Source: Telluria aromaticivorans (GTDB taxonomy: Bacteria > Pseudomonadota > Gammaproteobacteria > Burkholderiales > Burkholderiaceae_D). From it: a stretch of 64,000 bases of DNA. Below, piece by piece: positions 17,652-25,557 of the stretch. The stretch is taken from the NCBI RefSeq assembly GCF_013003915.1, contig NZ_JABAIV010000004.1, forward strand, positions 427,012-491,011. Direction: 5' to 3'. Under the pieces are notes generated by a model. The model searched no databases. It worked only from the letters and a program-made list of their open reading frames with translations, and was not told the origin of the DNA. The position numbers were made by a program, and so were the translations under genes. Every line of letters starts with the position of its first letter. Position 1 is the stretch's first letter.

Positions 17652-18496
17652 CCCTGGCGCGCGCAGCCGCCGCGGAGCCTTTCTTCCTGGTGGTCGACGG
17701 CGGGCAGCGCTTTTGCCTGTTCCACCCCGCTGCCGGCGCCTGCCGCGGCGCGGTGCTGTACGTGCATCCGTTTGCCGAAGAAATGAACCGCTCGCGCCGC
17801 ATGGCCGCGCTGCAGGCGCGCGCGCTGGCGGCGCTCGGCTACGGCGTGCTGCAGATCGACCTGCACGGCTGCGGCGACAGCAGCGGCGACTTCGGCGACG
17901 CGCGCTGGGAAGGCTGGAAACGCGACCTGGCGGCGGCCAGCGCCTGGCTCGACGCCCGCCTCGGCCAACCGCTGACGCTGCTGGGACTGCGGCTGGGCGG
18001 CGCACTCGCGCTCGACTTCGTGCGCGGCGCCGCAAAAGCGCCGGCGGCCATCGTCCTGTGGCAGCCGGCGCTGTCTGGACAGGCATTCATGACCCAGTTC
18101 CTGCGCTTGCGGGTGGCCAACGACATGCTGTCCGGCGGCGGCGACGCCAAGGCCGGCACTGCCAGCCTGCGTGCCGCGCTGGCGCGGGGCGAGACGCTCG
18201 AAATTGCCGGTTACGACCTGCATCCGGAACTTGCACAGGCGATCGACACGCTCGATCCGGCCCTGCTGGCGCCGCGTGCGATCCCGGTGCACTGGTTCGA
18301 ACTGGCCACCTCCGCCGACCGCCCGCTGCCGGCCGGGGCGTCCAGCACCATCGAGCGCTGGCGCCGTGCGCGCGTGCCGGTGCAGGCAAGGCAGGTGGTC
18401 GGCCAGCCTTTCTGGTCGACCCAGGAGATCACCGAATGCCCGGCCCTGGTGGCCGCCACCTGCGACGCCATCCGGGAGCCGGACCATGCGGTATGA
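17648..18496 (+). CDS. Alpha/beta-hydrolase-fold protein, exosortase A-associated hydrolase 2 type
   Basis: A 282-residue protein with the alpha/beta-hydrolase core: YVHPFAEEMNRSRR near residue 39 (oxyanion region) and DLHGCGDSSG at 71-80. The nucleophile elbow that normally reads GxSxG is GLRLGG (113-118), with Arg115 where the catalytic Ser belongs. This matches the exosortase A hydrolase 2 group as I remember it and suggests non-hydrolytic chemistry, for example acyl transfer or a structural role. It overlaps the ACP gene by four bases and the next gene by eleven. Confidence 0.8.
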   Translation: MTLARAAAAEPFFLVVDGGQRFCLFHPAAGACRGAVLYVHPFAEEMNRSRRMAALQARALAALGYGVLQIDLHGCGDSSGDFGDARWEGWKRDLAAASAWLDARLGQPLTLLGLRLGGALALDFVRGAAKAPAAIVLWQPALSGQAFMTQFLRLRVANDMLSGGGDAKAGTASLRAALARGETLEIAGYDLHPELAQAIDTLDPALLAPRAIPVHWFELATSADRPLPAGASSTIERWRRARVPVQARQVVGQPFWSTQEITECPALVAATCDAIREPDHAV

Positions 18497-19343
18497 GGAC
18501 AAGGCGCTGGTCTTCGCCTGCGATGACGATGGGCTGTACGGCGTGGCAACCGTGCCCGAACAGCCGGCACGCCGCGGCGTACTGGTGATCGTCGGCGGCC
18601 CGCAATACCGAGCCGGCAGCCACCGCCAGTTCACCCTGCTCGCGCGGGCCCTCGCCGCACAGGGCATCGCGGCGATGCGTTTCGACTATCGCGGGATGGG
18701 CGACAGCAGCGGCGACATGCGCAGCTTCGAGGACGTCGCGCCCGATGTACGCAGCGCCATCGATGCCTTTTTCGCTGGCGTGCCTGAGCTCGAAGAGGTC
18801 GTGCTGTGGGGCTTGTGCGACGGCGCCTCGGCAGCGGCCCTGTACGCGGGAAGCGATGCGCGCGTGAGCGGCATGGTGCTGCTCAACCCCTGGGTGCGTA
18901 CCGACGAGGGGCTGGCGCGCAGCACACTCAAGCATTATTACCGCGAGCGCATCCGGTCGCCCGCCCTGTGGAAAAAAATCGCCTCGGGCCGCTTCGACGT
19001 ACGTGCCGCCGTCCGTTCGCTGGCCGACATCCTGGCGCGAGCCAGCAGGCCGCGCCCGGGCAGTGGACAGGACCAGGACTGCAGCGGAAGCGGCCGTGCG
19101 CTGCCCGAACGCATGCACGGCGCCCTGTCTCGCTTCGGCGGCAAGGTGCTGGTGGTGCTCAGCAGCGCCGACCTGACGGCGCGCGAATTCGCCGATACGG
19201 CCGCCACGCCGGGGTGGCAGGCCCTGATGGAGTCGTCGCGCTTCACACGGCACGAGCTGGCGCCGGCCGACCATACCTTCTCGCGCCGCGAATGGCGCGA
19301 CCAGGTGGCCGCCTGGACCGCGGACTGGCTGCGTTCATGGTGA
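18486..19343 (+). CDS. Alpha/beta-hydrolase-fold protein, exosortase A-associated hydrolase 1 type
   Basis: A 285-residue alpha/beta-hydrolase. VIVGGPQYRAGSHRQ near residue 35 and DYRGMGDSSGD at 68-78 fit the fold; the nucleophile elbow is GLCDGA (109-114), putting Cys111 in the position of the serine. The catalytic acid and histidine are probably in the C-terminal STADL-like and ADHTFSR segments (the second clearly visible near residue 265). A cysteine nucleophile would suit thioester chemistry on the adjacent ACP. ATG 18486 overlaps the previous gene by eleven bases and the stop overlaps the next start. Confidence 0.8.
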   Translation: MRYEDKALVFACDDDGLYGVATVPEQPARRGVLVIVGGPQYRAGSHRQFTLLARALAAQGIAAMRFDYRGMGDSSGDMRSFEDVAPDVRSAIDAFFAGVPELEEVVLWGLCDGASAAALYAGSDARVSGMVLLNPWVRTDEGLARSTLKHYYRERIRSPALWKKIASGRFDVRAAVRSLADILARASRPRPGSGQDQDCSGSGRALPERMHGALSRFGGKVLVVLSSADLTAREFADTAATPGWQALMESSRFTRHELAPADHTFSRREWRDQVAAWTADWLRSW

Positions 19344-20632
19344 AACGTGCCCTGATGATTGCCTTCCACTTCCCGCCGCAGCGCGGCAGCAGCGGGATCC
19401 AGCGCACCCTCAAGTTCGTCCAGCACTTGCCGGGCCTGGGCTGGGAACCGCTGGTGCTGACCGCGCATCCGCGCGCCCATGCCGACACCGAACCCGACCA
19501 GATGAAAGATATCGCTTCCAGCGTGGTGGTGCGCCGCGCATTTGCGCTCGACACGGCGCGCCACCTGGCCTGGCGCGGCCGCTACCTGGGCACGATGGCG
19601 TTGCCCGACCGCTGGGTGTCGTGGGTGCTTGGCGCCGTGCCCGCGGGCCTGGCCATGATCCGCCGCTACCGCCCGCAGCTCATCTGGTCGACCTACCCGA
19701 TCGCCAGCGCGCACCTGATCGGGCTCGCCCTGCGCCGCCTGACCGGCCTGCCCTGGGTGGCCGACCTGCGCGACCCGATGATCGACGCCAGCCACCCGTC
19801 CGGCCGCCTCAAGCGCGCGATCGTCGGCTGGATCGAAGCGCAGACCCTTGCGCACTGCACCCGCGCCGTCTGCACCACGCCCGGGGCGGTGCGCTCCTAC
19901 CGCGCGCGCTATCCTGCGCTGCCGCCGGAGCGCATTTGCCTGATCGAGAACGGCTATGACGAAGCGGCCTTCGCCGCGGCCAGCCAGGAGACGCCGCCGG
20001 CGCCGGCCGCAGGCCCGTTGGTCCTGCTTCACAGCGGGATCGTCTACCCCTCCGAGCGCGATCCGCGCCCGCTGTTCGGAGCCCTGGCCGCGCTGCGCGC
20101 ACGCGGCAGGATCACGCCGGCCACCTTCCGCTTGGTGCTGCGCGCGCCGGTGCACGACGACTGGCTGGCCACGCTGGCCAGCGAGCATGGCATCGACGAC
20201 ATCGTGACGATTGCGCCGGCCCTGCCCTATCGCGCCGCGCTGGCGGAGATGCTCGGCGCCGGCGCCCTGCTGGTGCTGCAGGCGTCCAATTGCAACGACC
20301 AGGTGCCGGCCAAGCTGTATGAATACCTGCGCGCGGGGCGCCCGGTGCTGGCGCTGACCGACGAGAACGGCGACACCGCCCGGACGCTGCGCAAGCTGGG
20401 CATCGACACCATCGGGCCGCTCGACGACGCCGAGGGCATCGCCCAGGCGCTGGAGCGCTTCCTCGACCTGGTGGCGCAAGGCAGCGCGCCGCTGGCAACC
20501 GATGCGATGGTGCGGACCCAGGAACGTGGCGCCCGCACCGTTCAGTTGGGCGCGCTGTTCGACGCGGTGCTGGCCGAAGACAGCGCGCTGCGCGGCGCCA
20601 GGCAGGCCGCGAAATCCTCGAAGGCGCCGTAG
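19337..20632 (+). CDS. Glycosyltransferase (GT4-like)
   Basis: A 431-residue GT-B type enzyme. FHFPPQRGSSGIQRTLKFVQHLP near residue 9 is the acceptor-domain loop, VADLRDPM lies near residue 138, ENGYDEAAF near 205 and the donor-site segment PAKLYEYLRAGRPVLAL near 325. ATG 19337 overlaps the upstream stop by seven bases. The last 91 bases overlap the 3' end of the convergent beta-helix gene, so the Ala-rich tails of both proteins are encoded on opposite strands of the same DNA. Donor and acceptor unknown. Confidence 0.75.
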   Translation: MVKRALMIAFHFPPQRGSSGIQRTLKFVQHLPGLGWEPLVLTAHPRAHADTEPDQMKDIASSVVVRRAFALDTARHLAWRGRYLGTMALPDRWVSWVLGAVPAGLAMIRRYRPQLIWSTYPIASAHLIGLALRRLTGLPWVADLRDPMIDASHPSGRLKRAIVGWIEAQTLAHCTRAVCTTPGAVRSYRARYPALPPERICLIENGYDEAAFAAASQETPPAPAAGPLVLLHSGIVYPSERDPRPLFGALAALRARGRITPATFRLVLRAPVHDDWLATLASEHGIDDIVTIAPALPYRAALAEMLGAGALLVLQASNCNDQVPAKLYEYLRAGRPVLALTDENGDTARTLRKLGIDTIGPLDDAEGIAQALERFLDLVAQGSAPLATDAMVRTQERGARTVQLGALFDAVLAEDSALRGARQAAKSSKAP

Positions 20633-22002
20633 GCCATCGATGCCGGGCGCGCGGCCCCGCACAGGTCCGGCAGGCGTTCCTGGACGCTGTGCCGCGGCGC
20701 GGCGCCGCTCCAGCGCAGGTCGAGCATGCCTGGCGCCGCAAACAGGGCGCGTTGCGGATGCAGCCCCGCATACAGCGCCGCGACCGAGCCGCTGCGGTTG
20801 TCGCCTTCCCGCACCACCCCACCGTCACGGTTGGTGACCGCGCCGTCGATCAGGTTGCCGTCGAGCTGCGCGCTGCTTTCCGGGTAGCGCACCTGCACGC
20901 CGGCGGTGTCAAGCAGCGTGTTGTCCGTCAACCGGCTGCCGGCGGCGCTGTTGACGTAGATGCCGGCGTCGGAACAGGCGGCCACCAGGTTCGCGCGCAT
21001 CACGCCCTTATCGTGCTCGGTGATGCATTTGCGGTCGCGGCAATACTGCTTGCCGGTGCCGCCGCCGCCGAACGACAGGCCGACCCGCTGGCCGGGCAGG
21101 CCTTGCAGCTTTTGCTCGCACAGCACCACGTTGCGTTCGAACACGGTGTTGGCGGCGGCGCCTTTGGCGAAGGCGCCGTAGCTGACGCGGTCACCGTCGG
21201 CCTTGATAAAGTCGGTGATCAGGTTGCCGCGGATGATCCAGCCGTTGGCGGCCACCAGGTCGACCGGCGTCACCGGATTGTGGGTCGGCCGCGGCGCGCT
21301 GTTCGTGAGGGTATTGGCTTCGATCAGGCCATTGTCAGGGAAGCCGTTACGGTCGCCATTGATCTTGAAATGGGCATTGAAGTCGGTGATGGTGTTGTTA
21401 CGGGCGACGAAATGCGCGCCCCGGCCGATCACGTGGAAGGCATGTTCGCAGAATGCCGGCTGGGCGCAGGCGCCGCGAATATCGAGGTTTTCGAAAGTCC
21501 AGTACGGGGCCGCGACCACGAAGCCTTCGCGGGTGGCGAATTCGATGGTGACGCTGCCCGGCCGTTCGGCACGCACCACGACCGGCATGCCGGCGGTGCC
21601 TGGACGGGCGGCGTGGAGGGATCCGTTAATCCGGTACACGCCCGGGGCAAAGGTGATGACCTCGCCCGGAAGGGCCGCTGCGAAGGCACGCCGCGCCGCG
21701 TCCACCGAGGCCACCAGCATCGGCGTGCCGGCGACGGGCGCCGCGGCCGGAACGGGCTGGGCGCCGATGGCCAGGGCAGGCAGCGCATATGGCGCCTGCT
21801 CGCCGCGGTCGAGCCGGCGCAGGACGGCGCCGGCCCACCGGCCGCCGGCGACGATCACCGCGTTATGGCCCGACGTACGCTTTTCGATATACGGAGCCAG
21901 TGCACGCGGCGTCACGCCCTCGCCTTGCAGGTACAGCACCCCGCCGACGGCGCCGGCCAGGGCGGCCAGCACTGGCAGGGCCAGCAACCAGCGCGCCTTC
22001 AT
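20542..22002 (-). CDS. Right-handed parallel beta-helix protein, candidate polysaccharide lyase or epimerase
   Basis: A 486-residue protein with an N-terminal hydrophobic signal or anchor (WLLALPVLAALAGAVGGVLYL). From about residue 95 it has the beta-helix layout of chondroitinase B/PL6-like proteins: APGVYRINGSL, then FENLDIRGA, then HFVARNNTITDFN and NGLIEANTLTNSAPR, with repeated N-x-[IVL]-x-[DN] ladders. Such proteins cut or modify uronate-containing polymers, which fits a locus making UDP-HexNAcA. Its ATG overlaps the prsR stop (ATGA), so it is coupled to the regulator. Its 3' end overlaps the convergent glycosyltransferase by 91 bases. Confidence 0.75.
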   Translation of the reverse strand: MKARWLLALPVLAALAGAVGGVLYLQGEGVTPRALAPYIEKRTSGHNAVIVAGGRWAGAVLRRLDRGEQAPYALPALAIGAQPVPAAAPVAGTPMLVASVDAARRAFAAALPGEVITFAPGVYRINGSLHAARPGTAGMPVVVRAERPGSVTIEFATREGFVVAAPYWTFENLDIRGACAQPAFCEHAFHVIGRGAHFVARNNTITDFNAHFKINGDRNGFPDNGLIEANTLTNSAPRPTHNPVTPVDLVAANGWIIRGNLITDFIKADGDRVSYGAFAKGAAANTVFERNVVLCEQKLQGLPGQRVGLSFGGGGTGKQYCRDRKCITEHDKGVMRANLVAACSDAGIYVNSAAGSRLTDNTLLDTAGVQVRYPESSAQLDGNLIDGAVTNRDGGVVREGDNRSGSVAALYAGLHPQRALFAAPGMLDLRWSGAAPRHSVQERLPDLCGAARPASMAYGAFEDFAACLAPRSALSSASTASNSAPN

Positions 22003-23360
22003 GCCCCGGTCTTGATGCCGTGGCGCCCCATCAAGTCATACAGGGTCGGGCGGCTCACGCCCAGCACTTCGGACGCCTTGACGATGTTGCCGTCCACCCG
22101 TGCCAGCGCCTTGATGATGGCCTTGTACTCGGCTTCGTCGCGTACCTGGCGCAGGTTGATCGGTTCTTCTTCCGCATCCTCGCCCGGCAGCCCGAGGTCG
22201 TCGGCGACGATGGTGTTCCCGTCGGCCATGATCACCGCGCGCTTGATGTAATTCTCCATCTCGCGCACGTTGCCCGGCCAGCCGTAGGCTTCGATCGCGG
22301 CGATCGCATCCGGCGCAAAGTGCAGCGATGGACGCGACTCCGCCGCGCAGAACTTGTTCTTGAAATGGTGGGCCAGCAGCGCCGCGTCGCCTTCGCGCTG
22401 GCGCAGCGGCGGGATGGTCACCACGATCTCGGACAGGCGGTAGTACAAGTCTTCGCGGAAGCGGCCCTGGGCGCACAGTTCCTTGAGCTTCTGGTGGGTT
22501 GCGCAGACGATGCGCACGTCCACCGGGATTTCCTCGTGCCCGCCGATGCGCTCGATCACGCGCTCCTGCAGGAAGCGCAGCAGCTTGGCCTGCAACGGCA
22601 TCGGCAGGTCGCCCACTTCATCGAGGAAGAAGGTGCCGCCGTGCGCCAGCTCGACCTTGCCCTTGGTCTGCTTGGCCGCGCCGGTGAAGGCGCCTTTTTC
22701 GTAGCCGAACAGTTCGCTCTCGAGCAGGTTTTCCGGAATCGCCGCGCAGTTGATCGCCATGAAGCGCTCCTTGGAGCGCGGCGACAGCTGGTGCAGCGCG
22801 CGCGCCAGCACTTCCTTGCCGGTGCCCGACTCGCCCAGCAGCATGACCGAGGCCGAGGTTGGCGCGACTTTTTCGATGTTGCGGCAGACCTTGAGCATGC
22901 CGGGGTCGCGCGAGATCACGCCGGACATCGGCGAATCGGCCTGCGACTGCTGCATGCGGCGATTTTCCAGCTGCAGGTTGTTCAGGAAGAAGGCACGCTG
23001 GATCACCAGGTTGAGCACTTCCGGGTCGCACGGCTTCTGGTGGAAATCGTAGGCGCCCATGGCGATCGCCTTGACCGCGTTGGCATGGTCCTGGTTGCCG
23101 GTCAGGACGATGACGCGGGTATCCGGCGCCAGCGCCAGGATCTGCTGCAGCGTCGCCAGGCCTTCGGTCGAGCCGTCCGGATCGGGCGGCAGCCCGAGGT
23201 CCATCGTGCATACCGCCGGCTCGTGGCGCCGGATCTGGGCCAGGGCCGCCTCGCGGTCGCTGGCTACCACCACGTCATAGGCATCGAGGCTCCAGCGCAG
23301 CTGCTTCTGCAGGCCCGGGTCGTCTTCGATGATGAGCAGTTTCTGTTTGGTCTGGGTCAC
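21999..23360 (-). CDS. prsR: Sigma-54-dependent response regulator PrsR, exosortase A system
   Basis: A 453-residue NtrC-type activator. Receiver domain with phospho-Asp near residue 54 (TMDLGLPPDPDG) and Lys in HQKPCDP; AAA+ domain with Walker A GESGTGKE at about 176-183, the sigma-54 contact loop GAFTGA at 223-228 and FLDEVGD as Walker B; Fis-type HTH at the C-terminus (VKASEVLGVSRPTLYDLM). I take GTG 23360 as the start because GAGGAA stands four bases upstream and the receiver then starts at once; the ATG 33 bases upstream lies inside prsK. With PrsK it should switch on PEP-CTERM and EPS genes. Confidence 0.9.
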   Translation of the reverse strand: MTQTKQKLLIIEDDPGLQKQLRWSLDAYDVVVASDREAALAQIRRHEPAVCTMDLGLPPDPDGSTEGLATLQQILALAPDTRVIVLTGNQDHANAVKAIAMGAYDFHQKPCDPEVLNLVIQRAFFLNNLQLENRRMQQSQADSPMSGVISRDPGMLKVCRNIEKVAPTSASVMLLGESGTGKEVLARALHQLSPRSKERFMAINCAAIPENLLESELFGYEKGAFTGAAKQTKGKVELAHGGTFFLDEVGDLPMPLQAKLLRFLQERVIERIGGHEEIPVDVRIVCATHQKLKELCAQGRFREDLYYRLSEIVVTIPPLRQREGDAALLAHHFKNKFCAAESRPSLHFAPDAIAAIEAYGWPGNVREMENYIKRAVIMADGNTIVADDLGLPGEDAEEEPINLRQVRDEAEYKAIIKALARVDGNIVKASEVLGVSRPTLYDLMGRHGIKTGA

Positions 23361-23373
23361 GGTATTCCTCGTA

Positions 23374-25479
23374 TCAGGCGGCGCGCGGTGCATTGTGCTC
23401 CGCCTGCATTTCTTGTTGGTGGAGCGGCAGCATGACCCGGAAAGTGGTGCCGGCGCCCGGCGTGCTGCTCACCTCCAGGCTGCCGCCCAGTTCATAGATG
23501 TATTCACGGCTTTCGAACACGCCGATGCCCATGCCGGCCGACTTGGTCGAGTCGAACGGCTTGAACAGGCGCTCGCGGACGAACTCTTCGCTCATGCCTT
23601 CGCCGGTATCGACGATCTCGATCAGCGCCTGCGCCGCCTCGCCCGGCTTGCCTTCGCGCGCCAGGCGGATCCGGACGCTGCCGGTGCGCGGGGTCGCTTC
23701 GATCGCGTTCTGGATCAAATGGCCCACCACACGCTCGAGGCGTTCGCGGTCGGCCAGCACGCGCAGCGAAGGATCCTCGACCAGCAGCTGCGGACGCGGC
23801 TCGAACGCGGCCTTGAGCGCCACCGCCTGGCCCACGACTTTCTCCACTGCCAGCGGCAAGGGCTGCTCGTGGTTCTCGGTGCGGCTGAGCTTTTGCAGCA
23901 TGATCTTCATCTTCTGCACCGAATAGTCGACGGTTTCCAGCATGTCGGCCTGGAACTCGGGATTGTCCTTGTGCTTCGCCGCGTTGGCATTCATCAGCGA
24001 CAGCTGCAGCACCAGGTTTTTCAGGTCGTGCACGACGAAGGTGGACATGCGGTTGAACGACTCGAACTGGCGCGCCACCATCAGGGCGTTGGCGGTGTCC
24101 TGCTGCGCCAGTTGGCTGGCGGCCTGGCTGCCCGCGATCTCGAGCACGTCGATGACTTCCCAGTTCAGTTTCACCGGGCTGCGCGCATTCTGCAGCAGCA
24201 CGAAGCCGAACAGGCGCCCGTGCAGGATCAGCGGCACCACCAGCCAGGCGCGCAGGTAGCCACCCAGCCATTCCGGCAGCACCAGGGCGTCGTACTTGTC
24301 GGGAGTGTGCGCGTACTCGTGCAGGTCGACTACCCACTGGCTGGACTCGAGGAACTGGCAAAATGCGGAATCGGCCGGTTCGAGCGCGGCCACCACCGGT
24401 ACCTGCCAATGCGCCACCGGCTCGTAGCTGCCCGATTCGCGGCGCTGCCACAGCGCGCCGCCCGGGCTTTCCACCAGTGCGGCGACGGCCTCGATGACGC
24501 GCTCGCCCAGGTCCGGTCCCGGCTTGGACAGGGTGCGCGTGAAGCGCATCCATTCTTCGCGGTAGTCGTAGTTATAGCGATAGAAGTGCTTGCTGATGAA
24601 GACCTTTAGGCGGGCCCGGAAGCTGCCCGAGAACAGCACCCCGGCCAGCAGGATCAGCGCGGCGAACAGGAAGGTGACCTGCATCACGGTGCCCCAGCTG
24701 CCGCCGAAGTAGCGCAGGTAGTAACCGGCCGAGCCCATCGCCAGCAGGTACAGGGCCGAGCCGAACAGCGTGGCCGAATGGAACATCGCGCGGCGCGACA
24801 CCGCCAGCGGCGATGACCAGAGCTTGCTGCGCCCGAGCGAGACGGCGATCAGTGGGACGGTGACGGCGTTGACGATCCCGCGCGCCGCCCAGATATCGGG
24901 ATCCACACTGCGGAACAGCATGGTATGGCTGTAGAGGTAGAAGTCATAGGCGAACATGGCGCCGATGCCTAGGCAGGCAAATTTTACTGCCCAGCGCTCG
25001 TGCAGCGTGCGGTTGCGGTACACGTGCTCGACCAGCACCATGCCCGACACCGCCATGGCGACCCGCACCGCGATCGGGATCGCGCCCGAGCTCTCGAGCT
25101 GCGCCAGGTCCCAGTGGCCGGTGAGCGCGGCGCCGAGGCAGCCGAGGTAGACGAGCGCGCCCAGCACCAGCGCCGGTTGCAGGCGCAGCGGCATGCGGCT
25201 GGCAGGATCGGTGAAATGGCCGCGCAACACCACCAGGAATACCGACCAGCCGGCATTGCGCAGCAGTTCGGCGCAATCGGTCAGCGGCGACCACATGTTT
25301 CCGGCTGCAGCCTCCCAGGCCAGCGCCGCGCCCCACAGCACGCTGGACAGGCAGGCCAGGCCGAGCGCGACGTCGTGGCGGCGCCGCTGGCGTACGGCCA
25401 GTGGCGCGCCCAGCACGAGGAAGCAGACGGCTACCAGCGCGTAGCTGTAGGCCGCAATGCTGGTCAGGGAAACATCCAT
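23374..25479 (-). CDS. prsK: Sensor histidine kinase PrsK, exosortase A system
   Basis: A 701-residue kinase. The first 300 residues carry eight or more hydrophobic segments, followed by a GAF-like region at about 320-460. The H-box is FVVHDLKNLVLQLSLMNANA with His near 484, N-box HLIQNAIEAT near 590, G-box VDTGEGM and GMGIGVFESREYI near 650. The unusual HDLKN H-box is typical of the PEP-CTERM-system kinases. It ends 13 bases before the prsR start and is preceded by a 78-base gap containing a strong hairpin. Confidence 0.9.
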   Translation of the reverse strand: MDVSLTSIAAYSYALVAVCFLVLGAPLAVRQRRRHDVALGLACLSSVLWGAALAWEAAAGNMWSPLTDCAELLRNAGWSVFLVVLRGHFTDPASRMPLRLQPALVLGALVYLGCLGAALTGHWDLAQLESSGAIPIAVRVAMAVSGMVLVEHVYRNRTLHERWAVKFACLGIGAMFAYDFYLYSHTMLFRSVDPDIWAARGIVNAVTVPLIAVSLGRSKLWSSPLAVSRRAMFHSATLFGSALYLLAMGSAGYYLRYFGGSWGTVMQVTFLFAALILLAGVLFSGSFRARLKVFISKHFYRYNYDYREEWMRFTRTLSKPGPDLGERVIEAVAALVESPGGALWQRRESGSYEPVAHWQVPVVAALEPADSAFCQFLESSQWVVDLHEYAHTPDKYDALVLPEWLGGYLRAWLVVPLILHGRLFGFVLLQNARSPVKLNWEVIDVLEIAGSQAASQLAQQDTANALMVARQFESFNRMSTFVVHDLKNLVLQLSLMNANAAKHKDNPEFQADMLETVDYSVQKMKIMLQKLSRTENHEQPLPLAVEKVVGQAVALKAAFEPRPQLLVEDPSLRVLADRERLERVVGHLIQNAIEATPRTGSVRIRLAREGKPGEAAQALIEIVDTGEGMSEEFVRERLFKPFDSTKSAGMGIGVFESREYIYELGGSLEVSSTPGAGTTFRVMLPLHQQEMQAEHNAPRAA

Positions 25480-25521
25480 GAAGTCGATGGTGGCGGCGCG
25501 GTGCGGTGGCGGTTGGGTTGT

Positions 25522-25546
25522 CCCCGGCAGGTGTACCCTGCCGGGG
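25522..25546. other. 10-bp stem inverted repeat between epsB and prsK
   Basis: CCCCGGCAGG at 25522-25531 and CCTGCCGGGG at 25537-25546 form a perfect 10-bp stem with a five-base loop. There is no T-run on either side, so it is not a canonical intrinsic terminator. On the leftward transcript it lies between epsB and prsK and could protect or attenuate the mRNA, reducing prsK expression relative to the biosynthetic genes. Confidence 0.5.
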
Positions 25547-25557
25547 GCGTAGACGCG

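Noticed and set aside
16274..18667. 797-codon open frame on the minus strand
   Set aside because: Antisense to five well-supported genes (acetyltransferase to hydrolase); no domain is recognisable and composition is typical of shadow frames.
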